The notes: generated by a model not told the origin, from the sequence alone. Positions 1 through 8,906 are shown, counted from the stretch's first letter. The stretch: DNA of 64,000 nt from Brevundimonas vitisensis (GCF_016656965.1 NZ_CP067977.1:2380501-2444500), one strand, 5' to 3'. Numbers and translations are program-made.

Positions 1-2
1 TC

Positions 3-788
3 AACGACGTCGAGCCCGAGTTCACCAAGAACTACGAAGTCGGCTATCGCTACACGACCTCTTCGGTCGTGGCTTCGGCGGCTATCTTCCAGAACGACTA
101 CAGCAACCGCGTGGTCTCGACCCTGGACAATGATCCGACCTCGGAAACCTTCAACACCACCATCGATCGCAACATCGGTGAAGTGTCGTCCTACGGTGCC
201 GAAGGTTCGATCGGCTGGTCGGTGACCGACGCCATCTCGCTGTACGCCTCGGCCACCTATCTGAATGCCGAGCTGCAGGAAGACCAAATCGTCGGTTCGT
301 TCACCTGCCCGGCGGGCGGCGTGACGACCCCGGGTGCCAACGGCTTCGGCTGCACGCCCAACCAGCGTTCGCCCCTGATCATCCCGACGGCCGGCAAGAA
401 GGTCGTCGAGACTCCGGAATGGATGGCCACCGTTCGCGGTGACTGGCTGGTCACCGAGAACCTCTCGGTCGGTCTGCAAGCCAAGTGGGTCGACGAGCGC
501 TTCACCACCGACGTGAACGACGAACTGGTGCCGTCCTACACGGTCGTCGATTTCGACGCCCGCTATGACCTGACGGACGTGTTCGGCGTCAAGAACGCCT
601 ATGTGCAGGTGAACGTGTCGAACCTGTTCGACGAGGAATACCCGATCAACATCTCGTCGGGCACCAACGCTCTGCCGATCGCCGATGTGAACCCCAATGC
701 GGGCGTCAACTCGCGCTCGGGCTCGCCGCGGACCTTCGGCATCGGCGCCCCGCGCACGGCCGTGATCACCCTGGGCACGCGCTTCTAA
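3..788 (+). CDS. TonB-dependent receptor, C-terminal part (5' end outside window)
   Basis: This is the last 261 residues of an outer-membrane beta-barrel receptor that takes up a ligand (siderophore, vitamin or carbohydrate) using energy from TonB-ExbBD. The frame is open from the first bases of the window. The sequence alternates short beta-strands with long polar loops. It has the usual end of the family: a 'VNVSNLFDEEYPI' type strand, then a last strand ending in aromatic Phe (TLGTRF), which serves as the barrel assembly signal. One loop holds a Cys pair (CPAGG...GFGC). The substrate cannot be read from this fragment. A terminator follows at 821-848. Confidence 0.93.
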   Translation, partial: NDVEPEFTKNYEVGYRYTTSSVVASAAIFQNDYSNRVVSTLDNDPTSETFNTTIDRNIGEVSSYGAEGSIGWSVTDAISLYASATYLNAELQEDQIVGSFTCPAGGVTTPGANGFGCTPNQRSPLIIPTAGKKVVETPEWMATVRGDWLVTENLSVGLQAKWVDERFTTDVNDELVPSYTVVDFDARYDLTDVFGVKNAYVQVNVSNLFDEEYPINISSGTNALPIADVNPNAGVNSRSGSPRTFGIGAPRTAVITLGTRF

Positions 789-820
789 ATCCAGAAGCGC
801 ACCGCTCTAAATCTGATGAA

Positions 821-848
821 GGCGGCTCCGAAAGGGGCCGCCTTTTTC
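821..848 (+). terminator. Rho-independent terminator of the TonB receptor
   Basis: A 9-bp stem (GGCGGCTCC / GGGGCCGCC, one T-G wobble) closes a GAAA loop and is followed at once by TTTTTCTT. It lies 33 bases after the receptor stop codon. Confidence 0.9.
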
Positions 849-920
849 TTGTTCTGGGGCTACCACTGGGCGCGCGGCACCTCGCGACTGGAGCCCATAT
901 TTGTGGGGGCGTCTGTGCTT

Positions 921-940
921 GCCGCGCGGTCGCTCGCGGC
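921..940. repeat. Small GC hairpin in the 250-base gap upstream of aguA
   Basis: GCCGCG and CGCGGC face each other across an 8-base loop. The core CCGCGCGGTCGC followed by CTTGA also occurs in the direct repeats at 42241-42306, so this may be one copy of a dispersed short palindromic element. Apart from the terminator and this hairpin, 789-1038 shows no gene. Confidence 0.4.
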
Positions 941-1038
941 TTGATCGATGGCCATGGTTGTCGGCACTGCCGTTGAACTGACACCGACGCATGTCTATGT
1001 GGCGCGGCTTGCCTCTTGGCCGATCAGGACCGCCGCCG

Positions 1039-2064
1039 ATGACGACCGTTTCCGCCTCCATCGCCACCGCGCCGATCCCGGCGGAGTGGGCCCCGCACCG
1101 GGCGATGTGGGTCGGCTGGCCCAGCCACGCCGATCTTTGGGAGGACAACCTGGAACCGGCGCAGGCCGAGGTCGAGGCCCTGGTCCGCGCCCTGGCCGGG
1201 CCCGGCCGGGAGCAGGTGCGCCTGATGGTCGGTCATCCCGAGGCCCTGGCCGAGGCCAAGGCGCGGTTCGCGGGCGTAGCTGGGGTGACCGTCGTCGATG
1301 GACGCTTTGGCGACATCTGGCTGAGAGACACCGGCCCCATCTTTGGTGAGGGATCGGCCAATGCCGCCGCCTTCCGCTTCAACGGCTGGGGCGGGAAGTA
1401 TGAGCTGGAGCATGACGATACCGTCGCCGATCAGATCGGTGCGGCTTCCGGTGTTACGCTGACCCGCCACGATGTGGTGCTGGAGGGCGGGGCCCTGGAT
1501 CACGATGGGCGCGGCACCATCCTGACCACGCGGCAATGCCTGCTGAACCCCAATCGCAATCCCGGCTGGACGCAGGATCTGGCCGAGGCGGCGCTCGCAA
1601 AAGCCCTGGGGGCGCGCAAGGTGCTGTGGCTGGGCGACGGCCTGCTGAACGACCACACCGATGGCCATGTCGACAACCTGGCCCGGTTCGTGGCGCCGGG
1701 GGTGGTGGCCTGTCCGGTAGCCTGGGGGCGCGGTGATCCCAACGACGATGTCTATGACGCGGTAGCCCAGGCCCTGTCCCAGATGACCGACGCCGACGGC
1801 AACCCGATCACCGTGCTGCGCCTGCCGTCACCCGGTTTCGTCGGTGACGAGGACGAGAAGCCCGTGCCGGCCAGCCACATGAATTTCCTGATCGCCAATG
1901 GCGCGGTGATCGTGCCGACCTATGGCGACGCGCGGGCCGCCGACCTGGCATGCCAGGGCCTGGCCACCGTATTCCCCGATCGCAAGATCATCCCCCTGCC
2001 GTCCCTGGCCATCCTGTCAGGCGGAGGATCGTTCCACTGCATCAGCCAGCAGGAGCCCGAATAA
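1039..2064 (+). CDS. aguA: Agmatine deiminase
   Basis: Hydrolyses agmatine to N-carbamoylputrescine and ammonia in the cytoplasm, the first step of the arginine-decarboxylase route to putrescine. The 341-residue protein has the family features: an N-terminal 'PAEW.PH.A.W..WP' stretch, 'DIWLRDTGPIF', 'LEGGALDHDGRG', 'TDGHVDN', and the catalytic-Cys end 'GGGSFHCISQQ'. The first ATG in frame (991) has no ribosome site. The ATG at 1039 has AGGA about 10 bases upstream and gives the normal N-terminus. The stop overlaps the start of the next gene (TAATG), so the two are translationally coupled. Peptidylarginine deiminases share the fold, but the aguB partner settles the function. Confidence 0.92.
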   Translation: MTTVSASIATAPIPAEWAPHRAMWVGWPSHADLWEDNLEPAQAEVEALVRALAGPGREQVRLMVGHPEALAEAKARFAGVAGVTVVDGRFGDIWLRDTGPIFGEGSANAAAFRFNGWGGKYELEHDDTVADQIGAASGVTLTRHDVVLEGGALDHDGRGTILTTRQCLLNPNRNPGWTQDLAEAALAKALGARKVLWLGDGLLNDHTDGHVDNLARFVAPGVVACPVAWGRGDPNDDVYDAVAQALSQMTDADGNPITVLRLPSPGFVGDEDEKPVPASHMNFLIANGAVIVPTYGDARAADLACQGLATVFPDRKIIPLPSLAILSGGGSFHCISQQEPE

Positions 2065-2930
2065 TGACCCGCACCATCTCAGTCGCTGCCCTTCAAACGT
2101 CCTATGGCGAGGACATGGAGGCGAACATCGCCAAGACGGCCAATCTGGTGAAACAGGCGGCATCGCAGGGCGCGCAGGTGATCCTGCCGTCGGAGCTGTT
2201 CCAGGGGCCTTATTTCTGCGTCAGTCAGGAGGAGCACTGGTTCGGCACCGCCTACGCCTGGCGCGAGCATCCGGCGGTGATCGCCATGGCGGACCTGGCC
2301 AAGGACCTGGGGGTGGCCATTCCGGTCTCGATCTTCGAGCGGGAGGGACCCCACTATTTCAACAGTCTGGTCATGCTGGATGCCGACGGCTCGCCGCTGG
2401 GCGTCTATCGTAAAAGCCATATTCCGGACGGCCCCGGCTATCAGGAGAAATATTACTTCCGGCCCGGCGACACGGGCTTCAAGGTCTGGTCCACGCGGTT
2501 CGGACGGGTCGGCGTCGGCATCTGCTGGGACCAGTGGTACCCAGAGACGGCGCGGGCGATGATGCTGATGGGGGCCGAGGTCCTGATGTACCCGACGGCC
2601 ATCGGCACCGAGCCGCACGACGATACTCTGGACACCGCCCAGCCGTGGCGGCGCGCCATGCAGGGGCACGCTGTGTCCAATGTCGTGCCGGTGGTCGGCG
2701 CCAACCGCATCGGCCATGAAACGGTGACGGCGGCAGGCCAGACCTTTTACGGCCATTCCTTCATCGCCGATCATCGCGGCGATCTGGTCCAGAGCCTGGA
2801 CCGGGAGGAGGGGGTGCTGGTCCACAGCTTCGACCTGGACTTCCTGGACCGGCACCGGGCGGCCTGGGGCTTCTTCCGCGACCGGCGGCCTGAACTGTAT
2901 GGCGCGCTGGCCAGCCCGCGCCCGGCCTAG
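2064..2930 (+). CDS. aguB: N-carbamoylputrescine amidase
   Basis: Converts N-carbamoylputrescine to putrescine, CO2 and ammonia. The 288-residue protein belongs to the nitrilase superfamily, with the three catalytic residues in the expected places: Glu in 'LPSELFQGPYF', Lys in 'YRKSHIPDGPGY', and Cys in 'VGICWDQWYPE'. The ATG overlaps the aguA stop by one base, forming a two-gene operon. The stop lies next to the convergent gene end at 2927, with a four-base overlap. Length and motifs match the plant and Pseudomonas AguB type rather than a general amidase. Confidence 0.92.
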   Translation: MTRTISVAALQTSYGEDMEANIAKTANLVKQAASQGAQVILPSELFQGPYFCVSQEEHWFGTAYAWREHPAVIAMADLAKDLGVAIPVSIFEREGPHYFNSLVMLDADGSPLGVYRKSHIPDGPGYQEKYYFRPGDTGFKVWSTRFGRVGVGICWDQWYPETARAMMLMGAEVLMYPTAIGTEPHDDTLDTAQPWRRAMQGHAVSNVVPVVGANRIGHETVTAAGQTFYGHSFIADHRGDLVQSLDREEGVLVHSFDLDFLDRHRAAWGFFRDRRPELYGALASPRPA

Positions 2931-3706
2931 TTCAGAGCGAGCGCCCGGCGTTCGGCGGCACAGCCGGGGTTGGTCAGGCCGCTGGCCCGGGCGGCGTCAA
3001 TCTCGGCCCGCGCGGCCTGGGCGTCGGCGATGAACTCGGGCGTGGTGGCCACTTGCGCAAAGACTGTGCGGCCCACTTCGGCGCCTGCGGCGACGTCGCT
3101 GGGCCAGACCAGGCCGCAGACAGCAGCGCTGTGGCCGATGGCGGCACCCATGCCGCGCACGGCTTCGGCGCGGTCGGGGGCCAGCAGGGCCAGGGCCTCA
3201 CCATAGGCGACTCCGAGGGCGGCAGCCCCCGAGGGCCAGGACGGCTGAGCCTGCCGCGTCGCCGTCAGCCGGACACAGCTTCGCCGTCCCGGCTCCATCG
3301 CCACCGGGCCCGGACGACCCTCAGCCGGGCGAAGGGCCGTGATGCGTGCCATCACATCGGTGGCGAGACGGGTCATCAGGCGGTCCAGCGCTGGCGTCGG
3401 TAAAGCCTCTATGCGCGTGCCGAGGCGGCAGTCGAAATGCTGGACGGCCAGCGTCGGCGACAACTCGGCATGGGCTGTGGCCATGAACCAGCGATCGGTA
3501 TCGACCAGAGCCGCCAGGGCCAGCGATTGCTGCCGGTCCGTTGACGAAGGCTCGCTGGGGGCTGGGCCCGCGGCCATGGCTGGCGCGGGCAGATATCCCG
3601 CCAGTGCCGTCGTGGCCGTTACAGGGCGTGCGGTGGTGCAGGCGGACGACAGGATCACCAGACCGGCGGCAGCGACGGCTCCGGCCGCTCGCCGCGCGCG
3701 TTTCAC
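2927..3706 (-). CDS. PAP2 / class A acid phosphatase-like protein with degenerate active site
   Basis: A 259-residue exported protein with an N-terminal signal (basic residues, hydrophobic run, then ILSSACTT, a possible lipobox). The overall layout is that of class A bacterial acid phosphatases of the PAP2 superfamily: a '..RP' element, 'WPSGAAALG', and 'GHSAAVCGLVWPSDVAAG'. The expected catalytic residues are missing: the Lys of KX6RP is Ala, the His of PSGH is Ala, and the Arg and His of SRX5H are Ala and Val. It is therefore probably not an active phosphatase. The start is GTG and overlaps the stop of the upstream lipoprotein gene (GTGA), suggesting co-translation. Confidence 0.75.
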   Translation of the reverse strand: MKRARRAAGAVAAAGLVILSSACTTARPVTATTALAGYLPAPAMAAGPAPSEPSSTDRQQSLALAALVDTDRWFMATAHAELSPTLAVQHFDCRLGTRIEALPTPALDRLMTRLATDVMARITALRPAEGRPGPVAMEPGRRSCVRLTATRQAQPSWPSGAAALGVAYGEALALLAPDRAEAVRGMGAAIGHSAAVCGLVWPSDVAAGAEVGRTVFAQVATTPEFIADAQAARAEIDAARASGLTNPGCAAERRALALN

Positions 3707-4206
3707 CGGCCCGCGCTCCAGCTGAGCTGAACGGAGGTGGTGCCGTCTTCGGCCGGGGCCGCGACGACCTGCACGCTGGCCCCGCTGCCGTCCGGCGATG
3801 CAGCGGCATAGGCGCGAGCCTCGCCCTGGTTCATCGCAGAGATCGAGGTCAGGCCCGCAGTCTCGGCCCGCTGCTTGTAGAAGCCGACGACAACATCCGG
3901 CGCGGCTTTGGTCGTGAAGGAGACCAGACCGCCGGGACCATCGGCACCGTCCGCGAGCGTCGCGGGCGCGCTGACGGCGGCATCCGGATAAAGGGCCGCA
4001 AAGACCGGAACCTGGCCCTGTGGGGTGGCCGCGGGGCCTGTATTCGGCGCTGGCGACGAGGCAGCGTCCGATGCGCGACCGGCTTCGGCGACCGTGCCCT
4101 GATCGGTCGCTTCGGCTTCGGTGGGGGCAGCACCGCGCGTGTCGCAGGCGGCCAGAGTCAGAACCACGGCCGCCATCGCCAGCATCGGCTTTTTCAAAAC
4201 CATCAT
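3703..4206 (-). CDS. Putative lipoprotein, function unknown
   Basis: A 167-residue protein starting at one of two adjacent ATGs (4206 or 4203), with signal peptide and lipobox 'LTLAACDT'. An Ala/Pro/Thr-rich linker follows (about residues 25-65). The C-terminal half ('YPDAAV...SFTTKAAPDVVVGFYKQRAETAGLTSIS') resembles small periplasmic domains that bind or shield peptides, but I cannot name a family. It is co-transcribed with the inactive-looking phosphatase downstream through a four-base overlap, so the two may act together in the envelope. Confidence 0.7.
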   Translation of the reverse strand: MMVLKKPMLAMAAVVLTLAACDTRGAAPTEAEATDQGTVAEAGRASDAASSPAPNTGPAATPQGQVPVFAALYPDAAVSAPATLADGADGPGGLVSFTTKAAPDVVVGFYKQRAETAGLTSISAMNQGEARAYAAASPDGSGASVQVVAAPAEDGTTSVQLSWSAGR

Positions 4207-4267
4207 CCTCGTCGTACTCTGAAATCTTTCGTTACCGTGGCCCAAGGATGCGGCGTCAGCAAGGCGG

Positions 4268-4528
4268 TCAGATATTCGATCCGCCGTCCGTTTCGTCTTT
4301 CATTCCTTCACCTTCCTGGGTCAGGGCCTCGTCGATCGCTTCCTGATCGGGATCAACATCGGAGCCCGAGGCCGAGCCGCCGCGAAGGGATCCGGCCTGG
4401 GTATCCGACCCCATGTTGGAGCCGGACAGGGCGTCGATCAGGGCGTCGGTCTGGCGGCCGGTATCGGGCTTCTCACCCATGGCCTCCGCTTCGACGGCCT
4501 CGTGGTTCTCTGCGTTGGAGTCGGTCAT
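4268..4528 (-). CDS. Small acidic hypothetical protein
   Basis: An 86-residue, Glu/Asp/Ser/Gly-rich protein with no hydrophobic segment, probably cytoplasmic and largely disordered. A good ribosome site (GGGAGA) lies just upstream of the ATG. The middle (GRQTDALIDALSGSNMGSD) could form a short helix. No family recognised. It stands alone between the lipoprotein gene and recF on the same strand. Confidence 0.6.
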   Translation of the reverse strand: MTDSNAENHEAVEAEAMGEKPDTGRQTDALIDALSGSNMGSDTQAGSLRGGSASGSDVDPDQEAIDEALTQEGEGMKDETDGGSNI

Positions 4529-4584
4529 GGCATGATCTCCCTTGTGACCCGCAAGGAAGCCGTCGGCGGCCGCTTCGGTTCCCC

Positions 4585-5715
4585 TCAGATCTGAGGCGAC
4601 AGACCGCCGTCTTCGACCCGCACGAAGGCGGCACGCCCTTTCAGATCGGCAAAGAGGTCTGCCTCGGTTCCGGTCATGAAGGCTTGAAGGCCGAGGGCGA
4701 CGATCTCCTCGAACAGGGCAGCGCGGCGGGCCGTGTCCAGGTGGGCCGGTGCCTCGTCCAGCAGCAGGATCGGCGGCACGCCCCCCTTCAGGCGCTCGAT
4801 CTGGGCCAGGATCAGGTTCAGCACCAGGGCCTTCTGTTCGCCGGAAGACCCTTCGGCGGCGGGCCGGTTCTTCTCGCGGTGCAGGGCGGTCAGGTCCGAG
4901 CGATGCGGCCCGAACAGGGAACGCCCGGCGGCGGCGTCGCGGGCCCGCGACCGGGCCATGCCCTCACGGATTGAGGTGGCGATATCGGCCATCGGCTGGC
5001 CGCCCAGCGCCAGGGTCTCCGCCTCTCCGGTCAGACCGAGGTCCGCCTGGGGGAAGGGGCGGTCGTTGCGGGCATCGATGCCGGCCTGAAGCGTCTTCAG
5101 CGCCCCGGCGCGCGCCGAGGCCGCCCGGGCCCCCGCCTCACCCAGACGGACTTCCAGAGCGTCCAGCCAAAGGGGATCGGCCTCTCGGCCCTCTGCTCCG
5201 TCGGTCAGCAGGCGCAGCCGCTCGCGCAGGGCCTTGTCATAGGCCGAGACGGCGGCGGCATGGTCGGGGTCGGCGGCGAACACCAGCCGGTCGAAGAACC
5301 GCAGCCGGTCGGCCCGCGCGTCCGAGAACAGCCGGTCCTGCTCGGGCGTGGCCCAGACCGGGCGCAGATGATCCAGCAACCGTCCGGGCGGGGCCGTCTC
5401 GCCATCGATGCGGACCGTGCGCCGGGCCGCCCCGGCCGTTTGAACGCCGGTGCCCAGCCGCACTTCGCCGTCCTCGCCATCCAGGGTGACCGCGACGGCC
5501 CAGGCCCGGCCGGTCGCCTCGCCCGGTTCGCGGCGGCCCATCTCGGGTGCCGTGGCTCCGCGCAGTCCCTTGCCGGGGGTCAGCAGGCTGATCGCCTCCA
5601 GCAGATTGGTCTTGCCCGCCCCGTTCGGCCCATACAGCACCACCGGCCCCGGCGGCAGGGCCAGGGTCGCCACCGCATAGGAGCGGAAGTCGGTGAGGGT
5701 GAGGGCGGTGATCAA
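4585..5715 (-). CDS. recF: DNA replication and repair protein RecF
   Basis: An SMC-like ATPase that loads RecA at gaps with RecO and RecR. The 376-residue protein has an N-terminal '[10 protein letters not shown]', Walker A '[13 protein letters not shown]', a signature-like '[18 protein letters not shown]', and Walker B '[12 protein letters not shown]'. Length is normal for RecF. I place the start at TTG 5715 (L-ITALTL, the usual RecF N-terminus). A further in-frame TTG at 5742 would add nine residues; neither has a clear ribosome site. It is downstream of dnaN on the same strand, separated by a hairpin. Confidence 0.93.
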   Translation of the reverse strand: MITALTLTDFRSYAVATLALPPGPVVLYGPNGAGKTNLLEAISLLTPGKGLRGATAPEMGRREPGEATGRAWAVAVTLDGEDGEVRLGTGVQTAGAARRTVRIDGETAPPGRLLDHLRPVWATPEQDRLFSDARADRLRFFDRLVFAADPDHAAAVSAYDKALRERLRLLTDGAEGREADPLWLDALEVRLGEAGARAASARAGALKTLQAGIDARNDRPFPQADLGLTGEAETLALGGQPMADIATSIREGMARSRARDAAAGRSLFGPHRSDLTALHREKNRPAAEGSSGEQKALVLNLILAQIERLKGGVPPILLLDEAPAHLDTARRAALFEEIVALGLQAFMTGTEADLFADLKGRAAFVRVEDGGLSPQI

Positions 5716-5746
5716 GGGTATGTGGGGTGACCGAACCCACAAATCT

Positions 5747-5774
5747 GCTCATCCCGGCTTTCGCCGGGATGAGC
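5747..5774. repeat. 12-bp hairpin with GAAA loop between dnaN and recF
   Basis: A perfect 12-bp inverted repeat (GCTCATCCCGGC / GCCGGGATGAGC). Its loop reads GAAA on the minus strand, a very stable tetraloop. No T-run follows, so it is more likely a dispersed palindromic element or an RNA stability or attenuation hairpin than a classical terminator. From general knowledge, CCGGCGAAAGCCGG-type palindromes are common in alphaproteobacterial intergenic DNA. Confidence 0.7.
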
Positions 5775-5803
5775 GGAAAAGAGAGTGTCGCTCAGACTCC
5801 GCG

Positions 5804-6922
5804 TCACACCCGCAGCGGCATCAGCACATATTGGACGCCCGGATCGCCCGGATCGAGGACGAGCGTGGGCGAGGCGGGGTCGGCGAATTTGAACATGGCG
5901 GTCTCGCCGGTGATCTGGCCGGCGACGTCCATCAGGTATCGGGCGTTGAAGCCGATTTCGAACGGTTCTTCGGAATAGCCGATCTCGATCTCTTCCTCGG
6001 CCTGACCGGCTTCCATGTTGCGGACGGTCAGCTTTACCCGATCGGTGTCGAAGGCCAGTTTCACCGAGCGGCTCTTTTCCGCCGAGATGGTGGCCACCCG
6101 GTCGACGGCCGAGGCGAAGACGGTATTGTCGATGTCGGCCTGTTTGTCGTTCCCCTTGGGGATGACCCGCATATAGTCGGGGAAGGCCCCGTCGATCACC
6201 TTGGACGTCAGGGAGGCCTGGCCGAACTCGAAGCGGATCTTCTGGGCCGAGACCTGGACCTCGACCGGGCCGGAGCCGTCGTCCAGCAGGCGGCGGACCT
6301 GATCCACCGTCTTGCGGGGCACGATCACGCCGGGGCCACCGGCGGCCCCTTCGGGCGCGGGGGTCTCGGCCAGGGCCAGGCGGTGACCGTCGGTCGCCAC
6401 GGCGCGCAGCATGGGCACGCCCGCCTCGGCCACGGTGTGGAGATAAAGACCGTTCAGATAATAGCGCGTCTCCTCGGTGGAGACGGCGAAGCGGGTCTTG
6501 TCGATCAGACGGGCCAGGTCTTCCTTGGGCATGGCATAGCGGGTGCCCGAGGCATCGCTGGACATGATCGGGAAGTCCCCGGCCGGCAGGACCGGCAGGT
6601 TGAATTTCGACCGCCCGGCCGAGACCACCAGGCGGGGGTCGTCGCCGTTATAGGACAGGGACACCTCGGCCCCGTCCGACAGCTTGCGGACGATTTCATA
6701 CAGGGTGTGGGCGGGGGCCGTGATCTGGCCCTCGACATGGACCTGGGCCTCGGCCTCGTCGGTCATTTCCATGTCCAGGTCGGTGGCGGCGAACGACAGG
6801 CGGTCGCGCCCGGCCGACAGCAGGACATTGGACAGGATCGGGATGGTGTTGCGCCGCTCGACCACACTCTGCACGTGGCCGAGGGCCCGGAGAAGCGCGG
6901 ATCGTTCGATGGTCAGCTGCAT
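5804..6922 (-). CDS. dnaN: DNA polymerase III beta subunit (sliding clamp)
   Basis: Forms the dimeric ring that tethers the replicative polymerase to DNA. The 372 residues are the normal length and fold as three repeated clamp domains. The N-terminus 'MQLTIERSALLRALGHVQSVVERRNTIPILSNVLL' pattern and the C-terminal 'YVLMPLRV' (hydrophobic cleft strand that binds client peptides) are typical. It lies between dnaA and recF on the same strand, the common bacterial order, with 154 bases to dnaA. Confidence 0.97.
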   Translation of the reverse strand: MQLTIERSALLRALGHVQSVVERRNTIPILSNVLLSAGRDRLSFAATDLDMEMTDEAEAQVHVEGQITAPAHTLYEIVRKLSDGAEVSLSYNGDDPRLVVSAGRSKFNLPVLPAGDFPIMSSDASGTRYAMPKEDLARLIDKTRFAVSTEETRYYLNGLYLHTVAEAGVPMLRAVATDGHRLALAETPAPEGAAGGPGVIVPRKTVDQVRRLLDDGSGPVEVQVSAQKIRFEFGQASLTSKVIDGAFPDYMRVIPKGNDKQADIDNTVFASAVDRVATISAEKSRSVKLAFDTDRVKLTVRNMEAGQAEEEIEIGYSEEPFEIGFNARYLMDVAGQITGETAMFKFADPASPTLVLDPGDPGVQYVLMPLRV

Positions 6923-7040
6923 GTCGTATCGCCCGGTTGCGGCGACTCAGGTGAGCGTCACCGCGGATAGAGGGCCTTGGACACTAGCGGATTGGGCGCG
7001 TGGGGCAAGGAAGGGGATGCGGGTTGTTCACAGGCCTTGT

Positions 7041-7062
7041 CCCTCCCCCCGGAGGGGGAGGG
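7041..7062. repeat. GC hairpin between dnaA and dnaN
   Basis: CCCTCCCCC and GGGGGAGGG pair perfectly over nine bases around a four-base loop, 15 bases after the dnaA stop on the minus strand. There is no T-run. It could attenuate or pause transcription between dnaA and dnaN, or be a dispersed repeat. Confidence 0.55.
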
Positions 7063-7076
7063 GAAAGCCGCGCGTC

Positions 7077-8504
7077 CTAGCCCCGCAGCTTGCGGGTCAG
7101 GGCCTCGACGTCGCGGGCAATCTGGTCGTCGGCGGCCATCAGTTCCTCGACCTTGCGGACACCGTGCAGGACGGTGGTGTGGTCGCGTCCGCCAAAACGG
7201 CGGCCGATGTCGGGATAGGAGCGGGTGGTGTGCTGCTTGCACAGCCACATGGCGATCTGGCGGGGGCGGGCGACGGCGCGGGTGCGGCGTTCGCTCAGCA
7301 GGTCGGCCTGTTTCAGGCTGAAATGATCGGCGACGGTCTTCTGGATCTCGTCGACGGTGATCCGGCGATCGGGACCGCCGCGCAGGGCCGCACCCAGCAG
7401 GCCCTTGACCTCTTCGACCGTCAGCGAAGACAGCCGGGCACCGGCGACGGCGGCCAGGGTATTCACCGTGCCTTCCAGTTCACGCATCGAGCCGGGGGTG
7501 CGATCGACCAGATGTTCCAGCACGTCGGGACGGGCCTGGCCCGAGACGACGCCAAGACGGCCAAGCGCCTCCAGGCGATGACGGGCCACGGCCAGTTTCA
7601 GGGCGCGATCGGCCGGCTCGACCGGGCAGGTCAGGCCCGAGGCCAGATGGCTGCGCAGGCGAGGCTCGACCTCGGTCAGGGCCATGGGCGGACGGTCGGC
7701 CGACAGGACGATCCGCTTGCCGTCCTCGATCAGGGCCGTCAGGGTCGACAGCAGTTCTTCCTGGGTCGAGGCCTTGCCGCCGACGAACTGAACGTCGTCG
7801 ATCAGCAGCATGTCCGCCCCGCGCAGGCTTTCCTTGAAGGCTGCCGTGGAGCGGTCCTGCATGGCGCGCACGAAGGTCGACAGGAACCGTTCGGCGGTCA
7901 GATAGACGACCTTGGCGTCGGGGCGCAGGCGCTGCGCCTCCCAGGCGATGGCGTTCAGCAGGTGCGTCTTGCCGTAGCCATAGGGGCCGCAGAATACGAT
8001 CGGATTGAAATGACCATCGGCCCAGGTGGCGGCTTGACGGGCGATGGCCAGGGCGAAGGCATTGCCCTGACCCTCCACGAAGGTGTCGAACGTCAGGCGC
8101 TCCTGCAGGCCGGCAGCACGAACGGCACGCGCCCCGTCAGCAACAGGGGCCACAGTGGCCATCGGTATCACGGCCGCAGCGGGCGAGGGGGCGTCCCCAC
8201 GCGCGACGGCGCAGGCCGGAGGGGCAGACCCCATCTCTGCCCGGCAGCGCACGTCCAGACGGCGCGACAGCCCGTCCAGGCCCAGCCACAGCTCGTTCAT
8301 CCGGCGCAGGGCATTCTTGCGGACCCAGTCGCGGGCATAGACGGTGGGCGTGACCAGAACCAGCTGGCCGGACCCATCCAGGCGCACGCTCGACGGGGCG
8401 ATGTAGGAACTGAACGGACCCTCGCCGATCTCGGCACGAAGGCGCAGCGCGGCCTCGCTCCAGATGCGATCCGGATCCGTCATCCCTGCGGTCACCCCCG
8501 CCAT
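7077..8504 (-). CDS. dnaA: Chromosomal replication initiator protein DnaA
   Basis: Binds DnaA boxes and unwinds the origin. The 475-residue protein has domain I ('IWSEAALRLRAEIG'), a variable Ala/Pro linker (about 110-140), AAA+ domain III with Walker A 'GPYGYGKTHLLNAI' and Walker B 'LLIDDVQFV', and domain IV with the DnaA signature 'GGRDHTTVLHGVRKV'. The Walker A has Tyr-Gly where many DnaAs have Leu-Gly. The ATG at 8504 has GGGAGG seven bases upstream; an internal ATG at 8483 is the alternative. The 5' leader is long (see 8505-8963), which fits the growth and cell-cycle control known for caulobacterial dnaA. Confidence 0.97.
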   Translation of the reverse strand: MAGVTAGMTDPDRIWSEAALRLRAEIGEGPFSSYIAPSSVRLDGSGQLVLVTPTVYARDWVRKNALRRMNELWLGLDGLSRRLDVRCRAEMGSAPPACAVARGDAPSPAAAVIPMATVAPVADGARAVRAAGLQERLTFDTFVEGQGNAFALAIARQAATWADGHFNPIVFCGPYGYGKTHLLNAIAWEAQRLRPDAKVVYLTAERFLSTFVRAMQDRSTAAFKESLRGADMLLIDDVQFVGGKASTQEELLSTLTALIEDGKRIVLSADRPPMALTEVEPRLRSHLASGLTCPVEPADRALKLAVARHRLEALGRLGVVSGQARPDVLEHLVDRTPGSMRELEGTVNTLAAVAGARLSSLTVEEVKGLLGAALRGGPDRRITVDEIQKTVADHFSLKQADLLSERRTRAVARPRQIAMWLCKQHTTRSYPDIGRRFGGRDHTTVLHGVRKVEELMAADDQIARDVEALTRKLRG

Positions 8505-8716
8505 AGCCACGCCTCCCGTCACCTCAGCCACCCCGCGTTCCTTAAAAGACAGACGACGCCCTTCGGAGGCCGGAACACAGGGACGACGGTTCCCATCTCG
8601 TGAAGCGAGGGCTTCACAAGGGGGGTCGACCTTGTGGACAGACTGCTCCCGCCGACACGGAACCATGTCCCGCGCCGCCTTCATCCGTGTTGGGATGGAA
8701 GTGCGTTAGAGGCCAA

Positions 8717-8744
8717 AACTTACCCTCGGCGCGGGGTGGGTCAA
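8717..8744 (-). promoter_or_regulatory. Candidate dnaA promoter
   Basis: On the minus strand, TTGACC (8744-8739) and TAAGTT (8722-8717) are spaced 16 bases apart, giving a start near 8710 and a leader of about 200 bases before the dnaA ATG. The rest of 8505-8963 holds a GC-poor stretch (about 8765-8835), one weak DnaA-box-like site (CTGTCCACA on the minus strand near 8632-8640) and no gene. Confidence 0.4.
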
Positions 8745-8748
8745 CGCT

Positions 8749-8785
8749 GATTCGTTCGGCCGATTGCAGTTAAATTTGTTGACTC
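8749..8785. promoter_or_regulatory. Two GANTC (CcrM) methylation sites upstream of dnaA
   Basis: GATTC at 8749-8753 and GACTC at 8781-8785 both fit GANTC. They sit directly upstream of the candidate -35 box. In Caulobacter, dnaA transcription depends on the methylation state of GANTC sites in its promoter, so these may play the same role here. Confidence 0.5.
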
Positions 8786-8876
8786 CGCTAAAGCCAAATC
8801 GGGCTTGGGATTTTGGCTATTTCGCCACCGAGGCGAGCGCCCATTCACCCACGAGGGGTTAGCGGCGGACACGAAT

Positions 8877-8906
8877 ATGGCGAGAGAGCAGGAGCTCTCT
8901 CGCCAT
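8877..8906 (-). terminator. 13-bp hairpin after rpsT (probable terminator)
   Basis: A perfect 13-bp inverted repeat (ATGGCGAGAGAGC / GCTCTCTCGCCAT) with a four-base loop lies 58 bases after the rpsT stop on the minus strand, before the dnaA leader. It lacks a T-run on the minus strand, so it may work with Rho or mainly protect the rpsT 3' end. Confidence 0.65.
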
